Of a stretch of 64,000 bases of DNA, positions 21,224-28,982 are shown one piece after another. The stretch covers positions 1 to 64,000 of the forward strand of contig NZ_VOXD01000024.1 of assembly GCF_008014675.1 (NCBI RefSeq), in the 5' to 3' direction. This DNA comes from Neolewinella aurantiaca (GTDB lineage Bacteria > Bacteroidota > Bacteroidia > Chitinophagales > Saprospiraceae). Below the pieces are notes generated by a model. It made no database searches. It was not told the origin of the DNA and saw only the letters and a list, made by a program, of their open reading frames with translations. The position numbers and the translations under genes were made by a program. Positions within the stretch are counted from its first letter, which is position 1; each line of letters starts with the position of its first letter.

Positions 21224-22477
21224 TTAGAGGCCAAGCAGCAACAGGGTAGGATCTTCGAGCAACTTGATGACCTTTACGAGGAAGGTAACCGAGCTGGAAC
21301 CATCGATCACGCGGTGATCGTAGCTGAGGGCGAGGTACATCATGGGGCGGATTTCCACCTGTCCGTTGACCGCTACCGGCCGCTGGATGATGTTGTGCAT
21401 ACCCAGGATCGCGCTCTGCGGCTGGTTGATAATCGGCGTGGAAAGCATCGAGCCAAATACACCACCGTTGGTGATGGTAAAGGTTCCTCCGCTCATTTCG
21501 TCCATCGACAGTTTATTGTCACGGGCACGAACGGCGAGGTCTTTCAGGTTCTTCTCGATGTCGGCGAAGCCGAGGCTTTCGATGTTGTTGATGGGCGGTA
21601 CAACGAGGCCGGTTGGCGTGCTTACGGCGAAGCTGATGTCGACGTAATCGTGGTAGATGAGGCTTTTGCCATCTTCACCGATGTGGGCGTTCACATCGGG
21701 CATCTCCATCAGTACCTGGGCGCAGGCTTTGGCGAAGATGGACATGAAGCCGAGTTTCACGCCGTACTTGGCTACGAATTGCTCCTGTACGCGTTTGCGC
21801 AGGGCCATTACTTCGGTCAGGTCTACCTCGTTGAAGGTAGTGAGCATGGCCGTTTCGTTTTTGGCGCTTACCAGTCGGCTGGCGATGGTACGGCGCATCC
21901 GGCTCATTTTTTCTACCCGTTGCTCGCGGCTGAATGCGGTAGCGGGTTTGGGCGCGGGCGCAGGTGCTGGGGCCGCTTTTTGAGGAGCAGGGGCCGGAGC
22001 GGGGCTGGTTGCTGCCTTCTGGGCGTCGTCTTTGGTGATTCGTCCGTCGCGGCCGGTTCCGTTTACTGAAGCGGCATCTACGCCTGCTTCGCGGAGGATC
22101 TTACCAGCGGCGGGGCTGGGCGTACCGGTGGCGTAGTTATCTGTTTTGGCTGCCGGCGCCGCTTCTGCGGCGGGAGCGGGGGTGCTCTCCTGAGGAGCGG
22201 CTTCGGCGGGTGCCGAATCTCCTTCACCTTCAGGAGCTGCACTGGTATCGATTTTAGCCACCAGAGCTCCGATCTCCAGATCGTCGCCTTCGGCAGCTAC
22301 ATGGATGATGCGTCCGGCAGCTTCTGCCGGAAACTCCAATGTAGCCTTATCAGATTCAAATTCACAGATCGCTTCATCGCGCTCAACGTATTCACCGTCG
22401 GCTTTTAGCCATTCGGATAAGGTAACTTCGGTCACCGATTCTCCGATGACAGGAACTTTCATTTCGACAATGCTCAT
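21224..22477 (-). CDS. sucB: 2-oxoglutarate dehydrogenase E2 (dihydrolipoyl succinyltransferase)
   Basis: A 417-residue E2 component that moves the succinyl group to CoA in the citric acid cycle. It has one lipoyl domain (lipoyl Lys in ESDKATLE), Ala/Pro-rich linkers, a peripheral subunit-binding domain ([22 protein letters not shown]) and the acyltransferase core with catalytic SYDHRVIDG. The lipoyl N-terminus ([11 protein letters not shown]) favours the succinyl over the acetyl enzyme. The E1 gene is not adjacent. A strong terminator follows. Confidence 0.95.
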   Translation of the reverse strand: MSIVEMKVPVIGESVTEVTLSEWLKADGEYVERDEAICEFESDKATLEFPAEAAGRIIHVAAEGDDLEIGALVAKIDTSAAPEGEGDSAPAEAAPQESTPAPAAEAAPAAKTDNYATGTPSPAAGKILREAGVDAASVNGTGRDGRITKDDAQKAATSPAPAPAPQKAAPAPAPAPKPATAFSREQRVEKMSRMRRTIASRLVSAKNETAMLTTFNEVDLTEVMALRKRVQEQFVAKYGVKLGFMSIFAKACAQVLMEMPDVNAHIGEDGKSLIYHDYVDISFAVSTPTGLVVPPINNIESLGFADIEKNLKDLAVRARDNKLSMDEMSGGTFTITNGGVFGSMLSTPIINQPQSAILGMHNIIQRPVAVNGQVEIRPMMYLALSYDHRVIDGSSSVTFLVKVIKLLEDPTLLLLGL

Positions 22478-22689
22478 GATCTGTGTGGTTTTTTATAGCA
22501 ACAGGTTGACGGGTAAACGCCTCTTTGCACGGGAGGTTTAGTAAAGTGTGCTGAGGTACTGTTGTTAGGGCAAATGTCGCTAAAAAATACAATACGACTT
22601 TCAACTCTTGCTTACAATTTGTCTTCAGCTTACACGAAAGTGGAAGATGTACTGGCAATTTTCACGTTCCCGTGCTCAGCCAACCCTTA

Positions 22690-22707
22690 TTGCACCTGCG
22701 CCGCGCC
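22690..22707 (-). repeat. R1 repeat copy with 1-nt deletion
   Basis: TTGCACCTGCGCCGCGCC: consensus with one G deleted. It lies between the sucB promoter region and the terminator of the tRNA-like array. Confidence 0.85.
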
Positions 22708-22730
22708 CGTAGTATTGCTTCTGTGCTATT

Positions 22731-22762
22731 AAAAAGGGCTTTCCCCGTATTGGAGAAAGCCC
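22731..22762 (-). terminator. Terminator of the tRNA-like array
   Basis: Arms 22736-22743 and 22755-22762 (GGGCTTTC / GAAAGCCC) are perfectly complementary and are followed on the minus strand by TTTTT. It lies about 90 nt past the last tRNA-like unit, in the direction the array would be read. Confidence 0.9.
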
Positions 22763-22855
22763 GGCTTTATAGTGGTATAATCTTATGGTTTTACCCGTAT
22801 CGAAATATCAGTTTTACCTGAGCGGAAAATACTGGATTGCTTCGTACGATTTTGC

Positions 22856-23008
22856 TGTAAGGGTAGGAGTCGAACCTACAAGGAGCGGTTAGCCAAAAAA
22901 ACGCTGCTCTAAAAGAGCATGCCCTTGCGGAGCATCGGTTTTGTGGTTTATCCCTGGCTCTCCACCCGCGAGACAAGCGGGCATGGCTGCCAATTTCATC
23001 ACCTTACA
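22856..23008 (-). ncRNA. tRNA-like RNA, unit 1 (type A)
   Basis: A 153-nt unit. Read on the minus strand: acceptor TGTAAGG pairs with CCTTACA; a 3-bp D-stem (ATG/CAT) encloses a loop with GG; the anticodon stem CCCGC/GCGGG encloses TTGTCTC; the T-arm is GTAGG-TTCGACT-CCTAC. An 85-nt variable region replaces the short class II variable arm; it opens with GGAG paired to CTCC. The base after the acceptor is G and no CCA is encoded. Type A differs from type B by paired changes in the acceptor stem, T-stem and variable stem. It is the last unit before the terminator. Confidence 0.88.
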
Positions 23009-23057
23009 ATTTTAGAAATCAGTGTTCCGGCGTTCCGGATTCTGATTTCTTTTTCGC
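23009..23057 (-). repeat. Array spacer hairpin (units 1-2)
   Basis: A 49-nt spacer with AGAAATCAG (23014-23022) paired to CTGATTTCT (23042-23050) and an inner CCGG/CCGG stem. Nearly the same spacer lies at 23655-23703. It could be a processing signal between units. Confidence 0.75.
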
Positions 23058-23210
23058 TGTAGAGGCAGGAGTCGAACCTGCAAGGGGCGGTTAGTCTTGA
23101 ACCCTTGCTCCGAAGAGACGCGCTCCTGCGGAGCAATAGGTTTCATGATTTGTTCCGGATTCCCCACCCGCGAGACAAGCGGGCATGGCTGCCAATTTCA
23201 TCACTCTACA
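23058..23210 (-). ncRNA. tRNA-like RNA, unit 2 (type B)
   Basis: A 153-nt type B unit. On the minus strand: acceptor TGTAGAG/CTCTACA, D-arm and anticodon arm identical to type A, T-arm GCAGG-TTCGACT-CCTGC. The 85-nt variable region opens with GGGG paired to CCCC and has a long central hairpin (TTGCTCCG paired with CGGAGCAA, then AGGAG with CTCTT, loop CGCGT). A discriminator-position G follows. It differs from unit 5 at one base in the variable region. Confidence 0.88.
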
Positions 23211-23306
23211 TTTTGAAGGCCAGGCGTCCTGAGGACGGAAATTCCGGCTATCGGGTTTTCAAAATTCCGGTTTCCAGCGTTCTGGTTTTCGGGACTCTGA
23301 TTTCGC

Positions 23307-23459
23307 TGTAGAGGCAGGAGTCGAACCTGCAAGGGGCGGTTAGTCGTGAACCTTTGCTCCGAAGAGACGCGCTCCTGCGGAGCAATAGGTTTCATGATTT
23401 ATTCCGGATTCCCCACCCGCGAGACAAGCGGGCATGGCTGCCAATTTCATCACTCTACA
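23307..23459 (-). ncRNA. tRNA-like RNA, unit 3 (type B)
   Basis: Same 153-nt layout as unit 2. It differs from unit 5 at two bases, both in the variable region. The 96-nt spacer between units 2 and 3 (23211-23306) is longer than the others and not clearly structured. Confidence 0.88.
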
Positions 23460-23501
23460 ATATGCTGGTCGCAGGTTTTGAGCCTGCAACCAGGCTTTTG
23501 C
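23460..23501 (-). repeat. Array spacer hairpin (units 3-4)
   Basis: A 42-nt spacer with a strong hairpin: GCTGGT and GCAGG pair with CCTGC and ACCAG around a TTTTGAG loop. Its sequence is unrelated to the 49-nt spacers, but a hairpin is again present. Confidence 0.7.
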
Positions 23502-23654
23502 TGTAAGGGTAGGAGTCGAACCTACAAGGAGCGGTTAGCCAAAAAAACGCTGCTCTAAAAGAGCATGCCCTTGCGGAGCATCGGTTTCATGGTTTGTTCC
23601 TGGCTCTCCACCCGCGAGACAAGCGGGCATGGCTGCCAATTTCATCACCTTACA
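23502..23654 (-). ncRNA. tRNA-like RNA, unit 4 (type A)
   Basis: A 153-nt type A unit like unit 1, with the same acceptor, D-, anticodon and T-arms. A few differences from unit 1 all fall in the variable region (around 23584-23602). It alternates with type B units: the order 1 to 5 is A, B, B, A, B. Confidence 0.88.
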
Positions 23655-23703
23655 ATTTAAGAAGTCAGTGTTCCGGCGTTCCGGATTCTGATTTCTTTTT
23701 CGC
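23655..23703 (-). repeat. Array spacer hairpin (units 4-5)
   Basis: A 49-nt spacer nearly identical to 23009-23057, differing at a few bases. Together with the flanking A and B units this suggests that an A-spacer-B block was duplicated. Confidence 0.75.
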
Positions 23704-23856
23704 TGTAGAGGCAGGAGTCGAACCTGCAAGGGGCGGTTAGTCGTGAACCCTTGCTCCGAAGAGACGCGCTCCTGCGGAGCAATAGGTTTCATGATTTGTT
23801 CCGGATTCCCCACCCGCGAGACAAGCGGGCATGGCTGCCAATTTCATCACTCTACA
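23704..23856 (-). ncRNA. tRNA-like RNA, unit 5 (type B), promoter-proximal
   Basis: The first unit to be transcribed if the promoter at 23921-23952 is right. A 153-nt type B unit with all arms intact: acceptor TGTAGAG/CTCTACA, D-stem ATG/CAT, anticodon stem CCCGC/GCGGG with loop TTGTCTC, T-stem GCAGG/CCTGC with loop TTCGACT. Variable region 85 nt. Position 37 would be U, where functional tRNAs almost always have a purine. Confidence 0.88.
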
Positions 23857-23920
23857 ATTTAAGAAGCTGGTTTGTCGCTTCCTGGATTAAAACAACACCG
23901 TTGTGTCGTTCTTGCATTGG

Positions 23921-23952
23921 CAAAGATGCAATGATTTGATCTTAATGTACAA
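23921..23952 (-). promoter_or_regulatory. Predicted promoter of the tRNA-like array
   Basis: On the minus strand: TTG (23950-23952) and, 21 nt on, CATCTTTG (23921-23928), close to the Bacteroidota TAnnTTTG -7 box. Transcription would begin near 23914, about 58 nt before unit 5. The region beyond is AT-rich. Confidence 0.55.
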
Positions 23953-24074
23953 GTATTTTCAATAAAATTAGTTAATATTTATCATTTGTTCAACTATTTG
24001 ATTATTTGCGCGTGTTATTTCAAATTTTAGATCGTTTGGTGGGGTGAAACTTGAAGATTTGCGAAAGCAGGGCA

Positions 24075-24116
24075 GCAAAAAAGCCCGAACCACCCGTGGG
24101 GAGGGTAGTTCGGGCT
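24075..24116 (-). terminator. Terminator of zinc-ribbon protein gene
   Basis: Arms 24082-24095 and 24103-24116 (AGCCCGAAC core) pair over 14 positions with one mismatch; a T-run follows on the minus strand. It ends the gene at 24154. Confidence 0.9.
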
Positions 24117-24153
24117 ATTATTGAGGCCGGCAATGGCGAAAAAGTCGTGTTAC

Positions 24154-24906
24154 CTATTCAGGTTTTGCCGGGCCGTAGAATTCGTATATGGGATTGCTAC
24201 TGGAAAGGCTGTAGTCCTGTAGCCCTTCTTCCGGTGTTTTGGTGAGAATACACTGGCCGGCGGCGTTGACGATGCCGATGTATTGTTGGGTGTCGGCTGT
24301 CTTCTCGTTTTCTGAAACGATGGCTTCCACCATCTCTACGATCTGGGGGCGTTCGCTGCGTTCGAGGTTGCTCAGTTCCGGGATTTGAACCAGTGTGAGC
24401 GATTTGTCTCCCCGTACTTTACTGATGAAAGAAAAATCCTGGGGCTTCATTTCGTCTGATACCACAGCGGTCATCACTTGATCGAGCTGGTAAGAGACAG
24501 CGTCGATGCTTTCGTCCGTTTCGGTTACCATTACGCGCATGTCTGCATTGAGCAGCTCCTCACGAGGGTCAATGGTCCTGGTTTTATCGATGATGGTACT
24601 AATAAGGATAAAGCCGGCAATGATGAAAACGCCGGACCACATCCACTTGGGCGATTTTACCCGGCTGCCCAGTTCCCGTCCGATCATGTGCATTTTATCG
24701 GAGAACTCACCGCTGTCGTAAGTACGCTTGCAGCGGGTGCATTCTGCAACCGGAGTTTTTCCGATGGGAAAAAAAGGAATCCACATGATGTGTGCATAGC
24801 GACCGAAGATGGACATGTTTTGGTTCTCGACCTGCTCGCAGTAGGGGCAGGGAATATCTTTGACCTGGAAGTTGCCAAGAAATTTTGCGCGGGTACCGTA
24901 GACCAT
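24154..24906 (-). CDS. Zinc-ribbon membrane protein
   Basis: A 250-residue protein. Two CxxC pairs near the N-terminus (CPYC at about 20-23 and CTRC at about 56-59) form a probable zinc ribbon. One membrane helix (MWSGVFIIAGFILISTII) follows at about 88-105, and the C-terminal ~140 residues are soluble and not recognised. The ribbon should be cytoplasmic with the tail outside, or the reverse; the sequence does not decide. It is transcribed alone with its own terminator, next to the tRNA-like array. Confidence 0.75.
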   Translation of the reverse strand: MVYGTRAKFLGNFQVKDIPCPYCEQVENQNMSIFGRYAHIMWIPFFPIGKTPVAECTRCKRTYDSGEFSDKMHMIGRELGSRVKSPKWMWSGVFIIAGFILISTIIDKTRTIDPREELLNADMRVMVTETDESIDAVSYQLDQVMTAVVSDEMKPQDFSFISKVRGDKSLTLVQIPELSNLERSERPQIVEMVEAIVSENEKTADTQQYIGIVNAAGQCILTKTPEEGLQDYSLSSSNPIYEFYGPAKPE

Positions 24907-25001
24907 AATAGAAGTGTGGTTTTGAGTGTAATTTAAAAGGTGTTATTTTAGTTATTTTTCACTTTTATGGTGTAAATGTACGATGTGAATTACTAAAACG
25001 C

Positions 25002-25379
25002 TCATTTTTCTTCGAACCAGAGTGTCATGTCGGGGGCTCCGGTGCGGTAATTGGTGGTGATTTCTGTTCCGGAAGGAATGTCCTGCAGCGCGAAGAACCT
25101 GATTTGTTTGAAGTCATAGTCGAGCTCAAACTCTGCATTCGCTGCATCTGAGTGGTTGTAGAGGGAACCGTAACCGAGTGCAATCGCTGCGCGATTGCCG
25201 TCCCACTGGAAATAGTAGTCGTGAAGGTGGGTTTCGTGGATCGTCTTACGGTCTTCGGCCGAGAGCAAAATCACCGGAGCAAGTTCGATGGTCGTTCCGG
25301 CGGGGATCTCGGCGCCGGTGAAGACGCCCCGATCACCGAGTTCGCTGGAGGAGATGTAGAGGAAAGGTAGGGATGACAT
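25002..25379 (-). CDS. SET-domain protein
   Basis: A 125-residue stand-alone SET domain. Motifs seen: GDRGVFTGAEIPAGT (start of the domain), LYNHSDAANAEFEL (the NHS motif at the SAM site) and DIPSGTEITTNY (the catalytic Tyr region). SET domains are protein lysine methyltransferases; in bacteria their targets are mostly unknown. The ATG at 25379 is preferred; a TTG at 25424 would add 15 residues. It follows recX by 53 nt on the same strand and may share its transcript. Confidence 0.83.
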   Translation of the reverse strand: MSSLPFLYISSSELGDRGVFTGAEIPAGTTIELAPVILLSAEDRKTIHETHLHDYYFQWDGNRAAIALGYGSLYNHSDAANAEFELDYDFKQIRFFALQDIPSGTEITTNYRTGAPDMTLWFEEK

Positions 25380-25432
25380 ATCAGAAGGTGGTTTTTGGAG
25401 TTCATTTCGCCAATTACCAACCAACTAACGAA

Positions 25433-25948
25433 TCAGAGTTCGAGCGTATTGATCAATTCCCAGGTCAGGTGCGATTCAAACCCTCGCTGAAACATGTAGT
25501 CAGCGAGTTTACGCCGGCGAAGGTAAGGATGAAGACCTTTGCGTTCCAGACGGTCGCGGCGCAGGAGCTCGCGTTCCATGACGGCCATATATTCCTCGTC
25601 TTCAATTTCCGTCAGGCCTTTCTTTATGCAGTAAGCAGATACATCCCGCTGTTTAAGTTCACGGGTGATTTTTTGTCGCCCCCAGCGCTTCATCTTAAAA
25701 CGTCCGCGGGCAAAGGAGCGGGCAAACCGTTCTTCATTAAGGTAGTTCTCCCGGATGAGTTCGCAGATTACCTCTTCGGCAAGATCTCCGAAGAACTGAA
25801 GCTCCCGCAACTTTTGCCGCACCTCTTTATGGCACCGGTCCTGATAGGCGCAGTAATCCTGCAAAGCATCCAGTGCCTGCTCGTAGGTGTAAACAACCTT
25901 TTTTTCTTTTGAGAACAATTTGTAGGTATTGTTTGCGCAAACATACAA
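25433..25948 (-). CDS. recX: Regulatory protein RecX
   Basis: A 171-residue protein of the RecX family, which binds RecA filaments and limits strand exchange. The three-helix repeats are visible: YTYEQALDALQDYCAYQDRC, VICELIRENYLNEERFARSF and KITRELKQRDVSAYCIKKGL. No ATG is available near the start; TTG at 25948 (or a TTG 11 codons later) is the likely initiator. recA is not adjacent. Confidence 0.9.
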   Translation of the reverse strand: MYVCANNTYKLFSKEKKVVYTYEQALDALQDYCAYQDRCHKEVRQKLRELQFFGDLAEEVICELIRENYLNEERFARSFARGRFKMKRWGRQKITRELKQRDVSAYCIKKGLTEIEDEEYMAVMERELLRRDRLERKGLHPYLRRRKLADYMFQRGFESHLTWELINTLEL

Positions 25949-26014
25949 AACATAAATCGAACACCGGCTGGTGCGCTCCGTTTCTTCGGAAACCGATAGT
26001 TAAAGGACAAACCT

Positions 26015-26839
26015 ATGAATATTCAATTTTCCGAGTACTGGGATAAGTACGAACCTATCTTTCTGGAGATAGGTGTTAAGGTAGTCGCCGGAGTTTTTAT
26101 CCTGATTGTAGGTTTCTGGCTGGTCAATTGGTTGGCGCGGCAGGCGAGTGGCCTCATGGCAAAACGCCATGTGGACCAAAGCGTCGCGGGTTTTCTAACC
26201 AGTTTTGTGAAAATTGGACTAAAAATCTTGCTGATTCTATCGGTTGCTGGAATGCTCGGCGTTCAAACGACCTCCTTTATCGCAATCCTTTCAGCATTGT
26301 CTTTAGCGGTCGGCCTGGCGCTTCAGGGAAATCTGGGGCATTTTGCGAGTGGTATTTTGTTACTGACGTTCCGGCCCTTCAGGGTCGGTGACTTCGTTAC
26401 TGCCGATGGGTACTCCGGTACAGTTAAGGAAATTCAGGTGTTCAATACTATCCTGACCACCCTGGACAACAGGCTCGTAATCCTGCCCAACGGTAATGTA
26501 ATGGGCAACGCCATAGAAAACATGACCGCGCAGGGAACCCGTAAACTCGACCTCACCTTTGGCATTGGTTACGGAGACGACATCGATAAAGCCCGGGCAA
26601 CGATCCGTGAGATCATCGAAGCGGCTCCTATGGTAGAGCAAGCGCTGCCTATCGAAATTTACGTCAGGAAGCTAAACGACAGTAGCGTAGACTTTGCTGT
26701 TCGCTTCTGGACCAAGAACGAAAATTTCTGGCCAGCCAACTGGCATGTTACCGAACAAGTGAAAAAAGAATTCGATAAAGCAGGAATCGGTATTCCATTC
26801 CCGCAAATGGATGTTCATCTTCACAAGGAAGCCAGCTGA
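26015..26839 (+). CDS. MscS-family mechanosensitive channel (first copy)
   Basis: A 274-residue small-conductance channel with three membrane helices. The pore-lining helix 3 is rich in Ala and Gly (LSLAVGLALQGNLGHFASGI) and leads into FRPFRVGDFV, followed by the beta domain with the VILPNG motif. It should release solutes on hypo-osmotic shock. A second, similar channel follows 232 nt downstream on the same strand. Confidence 0.93.
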   Translation: MNIQFSEYWDKYEPIFLEIGVKVVAGVFILIVGFWLVNWLARQASGLMAKRHVDQSVAGFLTSFVKIGLKILLILSVAGMLGVQTTSFIAILSALSLAVGLALQGNLGHFASGILLLTFRPFRVGDFVTADGYSGTVKEIQVFNTILTTLDNRLVILPNGNVMGNAIENMTAQGTRKLDLTFGIGYGDDIDKARATIREIIEAAPMVEQALPIEIYVRKLNDSSVDFAVRFWTKNENFWPANWHVTEQVKKEFDKAGIGIPFPQMDVHLHKEAS

Positions 26840-27071
26840 ACAGGCAAGCCATTTTATTAGATTGATGTATCGCCTCTGATAAAGGAAGCGGGCTGAAAAG
26901 AACAACTTTTCTCCTGCCGGAAGACAAATATTTTATTTTTTTAACTTTTTACCGTGTCTTTTTAACAACTCTTCCGTCACAGAACCGAACGACTGAAATA
27001 CGGGGCTTCTACCCGTGTTTTTTCGGTCTCATACACTTTTATCACAAAATCACCCACATCAATTACTAAAG

Positions 27072-27890
27072 ATGGACACTACTTTTATTACCGATGAGCG
27101 CATGGACCTCATCATGTCTTACGCCGTTAAAGCAGCCGGTGCACTGGTTGTTATCATCATTGGCTTCTGGATCGCCAATAAGCTTGCGAAGATCGTAGGC
27201 AATCGCATGAAAAAGAACAACGTCGACGAGACAGTGACTCCGTTCATCCAGTCCTTAATTGGTACTGGCCTGAAAATTATGGTGATCCTTGCCGCCGCAG
27301 GTATGGTAGGCATCGAAACCGCCAGCTTCGTAGCCATTTTTGCTGCACTCTCTTTCGCTATCGGCTTTGCAATGCAGGGAACCCTCAGCCACTTCGCGGC
27401 TGGTGTTATGCTGCTCTTCTTTCGCCCTTACCGTGTCGGAGATCTCGTTACCATCGGTGGCGGTCAGACCGGTACTGTGAAAGAACTCGGTATTTTCAAC
27501 ACTATCCTTGCGACCCTCGATAACAAGCGCGTAATCGTACCGAACGGCACTGTTTCGAGCAACATCATCACCAACATCAGCGGCCAGGGCGTAATCGGTG
27601 TTGAACTGACTTACGGCATCGGCTACAACGACAGCATCGATGCTGCCCGCGAAGCTATCCTTGCCGTAGGCAAAGAGTGCCCATGGATTCTGGAAGACCC
27701 GGCACAGGGTGTTGTAGTAGCTTCTCACGGAGACAGCTCTGTCAACCTCGCTACCCGTCCGTTCTGTAAGAGCGAGCACTACTGGGATACTTTCTTTTAC
27801 ATGCAGGAAAACGTTAAGAAGGAATTCGACAAGCGTGGCATCAGCATTCCTTTCCCACAAACAGATGTTCACCTGCATAAGGTAGCATAA
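27072..27890 (+). CDS. MscS-family mechanosensitive channel (second copy)
   Basis: A 272-residue paralogue of the preceding channel with the same plan: three N-terminal helices, pore helix (LSFAIGFAMQGTLSHFAAGV), FRPYRVGDLV, and VIVPNG in the beta domain. The start at 27072 (MDTTFITDERMD) aligns with the first copy; the frame is open 19 codons upstream. A strong terminator follows at 27910. The two copies probably arose by tandem duplication. Confidence 0.93.
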   Translation: MDTTFITDERMDLIMSYAVKAAGALVVIIIGFWIANKLAKIVGNRMKKNNVDETVTPFIQSLIGTGLKIMVILAAAGMVGIETASFVAIFAALSFAIGFAMQGTLSHFAAGVMLLFFRPYRVGDLVTIGGGQTGTVKELGIFNTILATLDNKRVIVPNGTVSSNIITNISGQGVIGVELTYGIGYNDSIDAAREAILAVGKECPWILEDPAQGVVVASHGDSSVNLATRPFCKSEHYWDTFFYMQENVKKEFDKRGISIPFPQTDVHLHKVA

Positions 27891-27909
27891 TCATCCGAAA
27901 ATCTGAAAT

Positions 27910-27951
27910 CGGGAGTACTGAAGCAACTGCTTCGGTGCTCCCGTTTTTTTT
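27910..27951 (+). terminator. Terminator after mscS pair
   Basis: CGGGAG...ACTGAAGC pairs with GCTTCGGT...CTCCCG around AACT, followed by eight T residues. It lies just before the convergent rluB stop. Confidence 0.93.
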
Positions 27952-28753
27952 AGCTGAAGTGCCGGATCATTCGTACTTCCTCTTCGCTGAGGTAACGGTA
28001 GAATCCGCGGGGAAGGTCCTTTTTGGTCAGTCCGGCCAGGTATACCCGGTCGAGCTTCTCAACGGTGTAACCGAGGTGCTCGAAGGCACGACGGACAATA
28101 CGATTCCGACCGATATGAATCTGGAGGGCGACCGTTAGCGGATCGCCCTCTTTTGCGTAGCGGACCCAGTCTACCGACATCGGCCCGTCCTCGAGTTCGT
28201 AACCGATTTCCATCTTGGCCATGTCCATTTTGCTGAAGGGCCTGTCCAGGGTGGCATGATAGATTTTACTGACTTCATGACTCGGGTGGGTGAGGCGCTT
28301 AGCGGTGTCGCCATCGTTGGTAATCAACAGCAGGCCGGTGGTCATGCGGTCTAGCCTGCCGACGGGGAAAAGGCGAAAGTTTTTCAGGGCGGGTTCGTCC
28401 AGCAGATCCATTACGGTGGTCCGGTCGTGCTCATCGGAGGTGGTCGTGATTACGTTTTTAGGCTTGTTCAGGAGAACGTAGACAAACTGTTCGTCGGGGC
28501 TTACAACTTTGCCTTTGTAGCTGATTTCGTCGCCTTCCTTTACCTGATAAGCAGGGTTGGTTTCTGTTTCTCCGTTTACCTTGATCTTACCTTCTTTTAC
28601 CATATCTCCGCACTGCCGTCTGCTGGCAACCCCCGAATGAGCGAGGTATTTGTTGAGACGCATTCCGACAATGGAATCGGCCGACCTTTGCAGGCCGGGA
28701 GGAGTGGCCGAGTTACGGGCTTGAGATCGTTGGAATCGGCGGGGAGCTTTCAT
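27950..28753 (-). CDS. rluB: RluB/RsuA-family pseudouridine synthase
   Basis: A 267-residue RNA-modifying enzyme. After a basic ~30-residue tail comes an S4 RNA-binding domain (MRLNKYLAHSGVASRRQCG), then the synthase domain with catalytic Asp in PVGRLDRMTTGLLL. The family acts on 23S (RluB/E) or 16S (RsuA) rRNA; length and the S4 start favour RluB. An R1 copy lies 80 nt upstream in promoter-like position. Confidence 0.9.
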   Translation of the reverse strand: MKAPRRFQRSQARNSATPPGLQRSADSIVGMRLNKYLAHSGVASRRQCGDMVKEGKIKVNGETETNPAYQVKEGDEISYKGKVVSPDEQFVYVLLNKPKNVITTTSDEHDRTTVMDLLDEPALKNFRLFPVGRLDRMTTGLLLITNDGDTAKRLTHPSHEVSKIYHATLDRPFSKMDMAKMEIGYELEDGPMSVDWVRYAKEGDPLTVALQIHIGRNRIVRRAFEHLGYTVEKLDRVYLAGLTKKDLPRGFYRYLSEEEVRMIRHFS

Positions 28754-28832
28754 AATCAGGGAGTCAAAGAGTCAATTAGTCGGGCAAGGTACTGCTTCAC
28801 TGCCTGACCTGTTGTCTGTTTTGTTTTATTTG

Positions 28833-28851
28833 GGCGCGATCGCAGGTGCAA
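28833..28851 (+). repeat. R1 repeat copy upstream of rluB
   Basis: GGCGCGATCGCAGGTGCAA: one substitution pair in the centre turns the usual GGCCGC into GATCGC. On the minus strand ATTGCACC follows a TTG about 20 nt upstream, resembling a promoter for rluB. Confidence 0.9.
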
Positions 28852-28982
28852 TGAAGGCTGTTCCGCAACCAAGGACTCGAAAGTAAAATTTACTTGTAAT
28901 CAAATTGATCATATATTTTAAATAATATCCAATTTGGTTGTATTGTTGTAGGTGTTGTAACTTGCAGAACAACCCGTACATC

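Larger units (their letters stand above)
22478..22855. other. Intergenic region between sucB and the tRNA-like array
   Basis: About 380 nt without a protein gene. It contains an R1 copy (22690-22707) and the terminator of the tRNA-like array (22731-22762). The sucB promoter should lie in 22480-22600. Confidence 0.6.

Noticed and set aside
21945-21985. R1-like GC-rich stretch in sucB
   Set aside because: It encodes the Ala/Pro linker, where such sequence is expected from codon use; the match is partial.
22856-23856. CRISPR array
   Set aside because: The repeat units are 153 nt, spacers are themselves similar hairpins, and no cas gene is near. The units fold as tRNA-like RNAs.
22856-23856. 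tmRNA-like open reading frame within the variable arm (ATG in both types)
   Set aside because: In type A the frame is 8 codons and ends in TAG; in type B it runs through the T-arm. The frames are not conserved between types, so this is probably chance.
23105-23939. Several short protein-coding frames across the tRNA-like array
   Set aside because: They repeat only because the RNA units repeat, and both strands show them.
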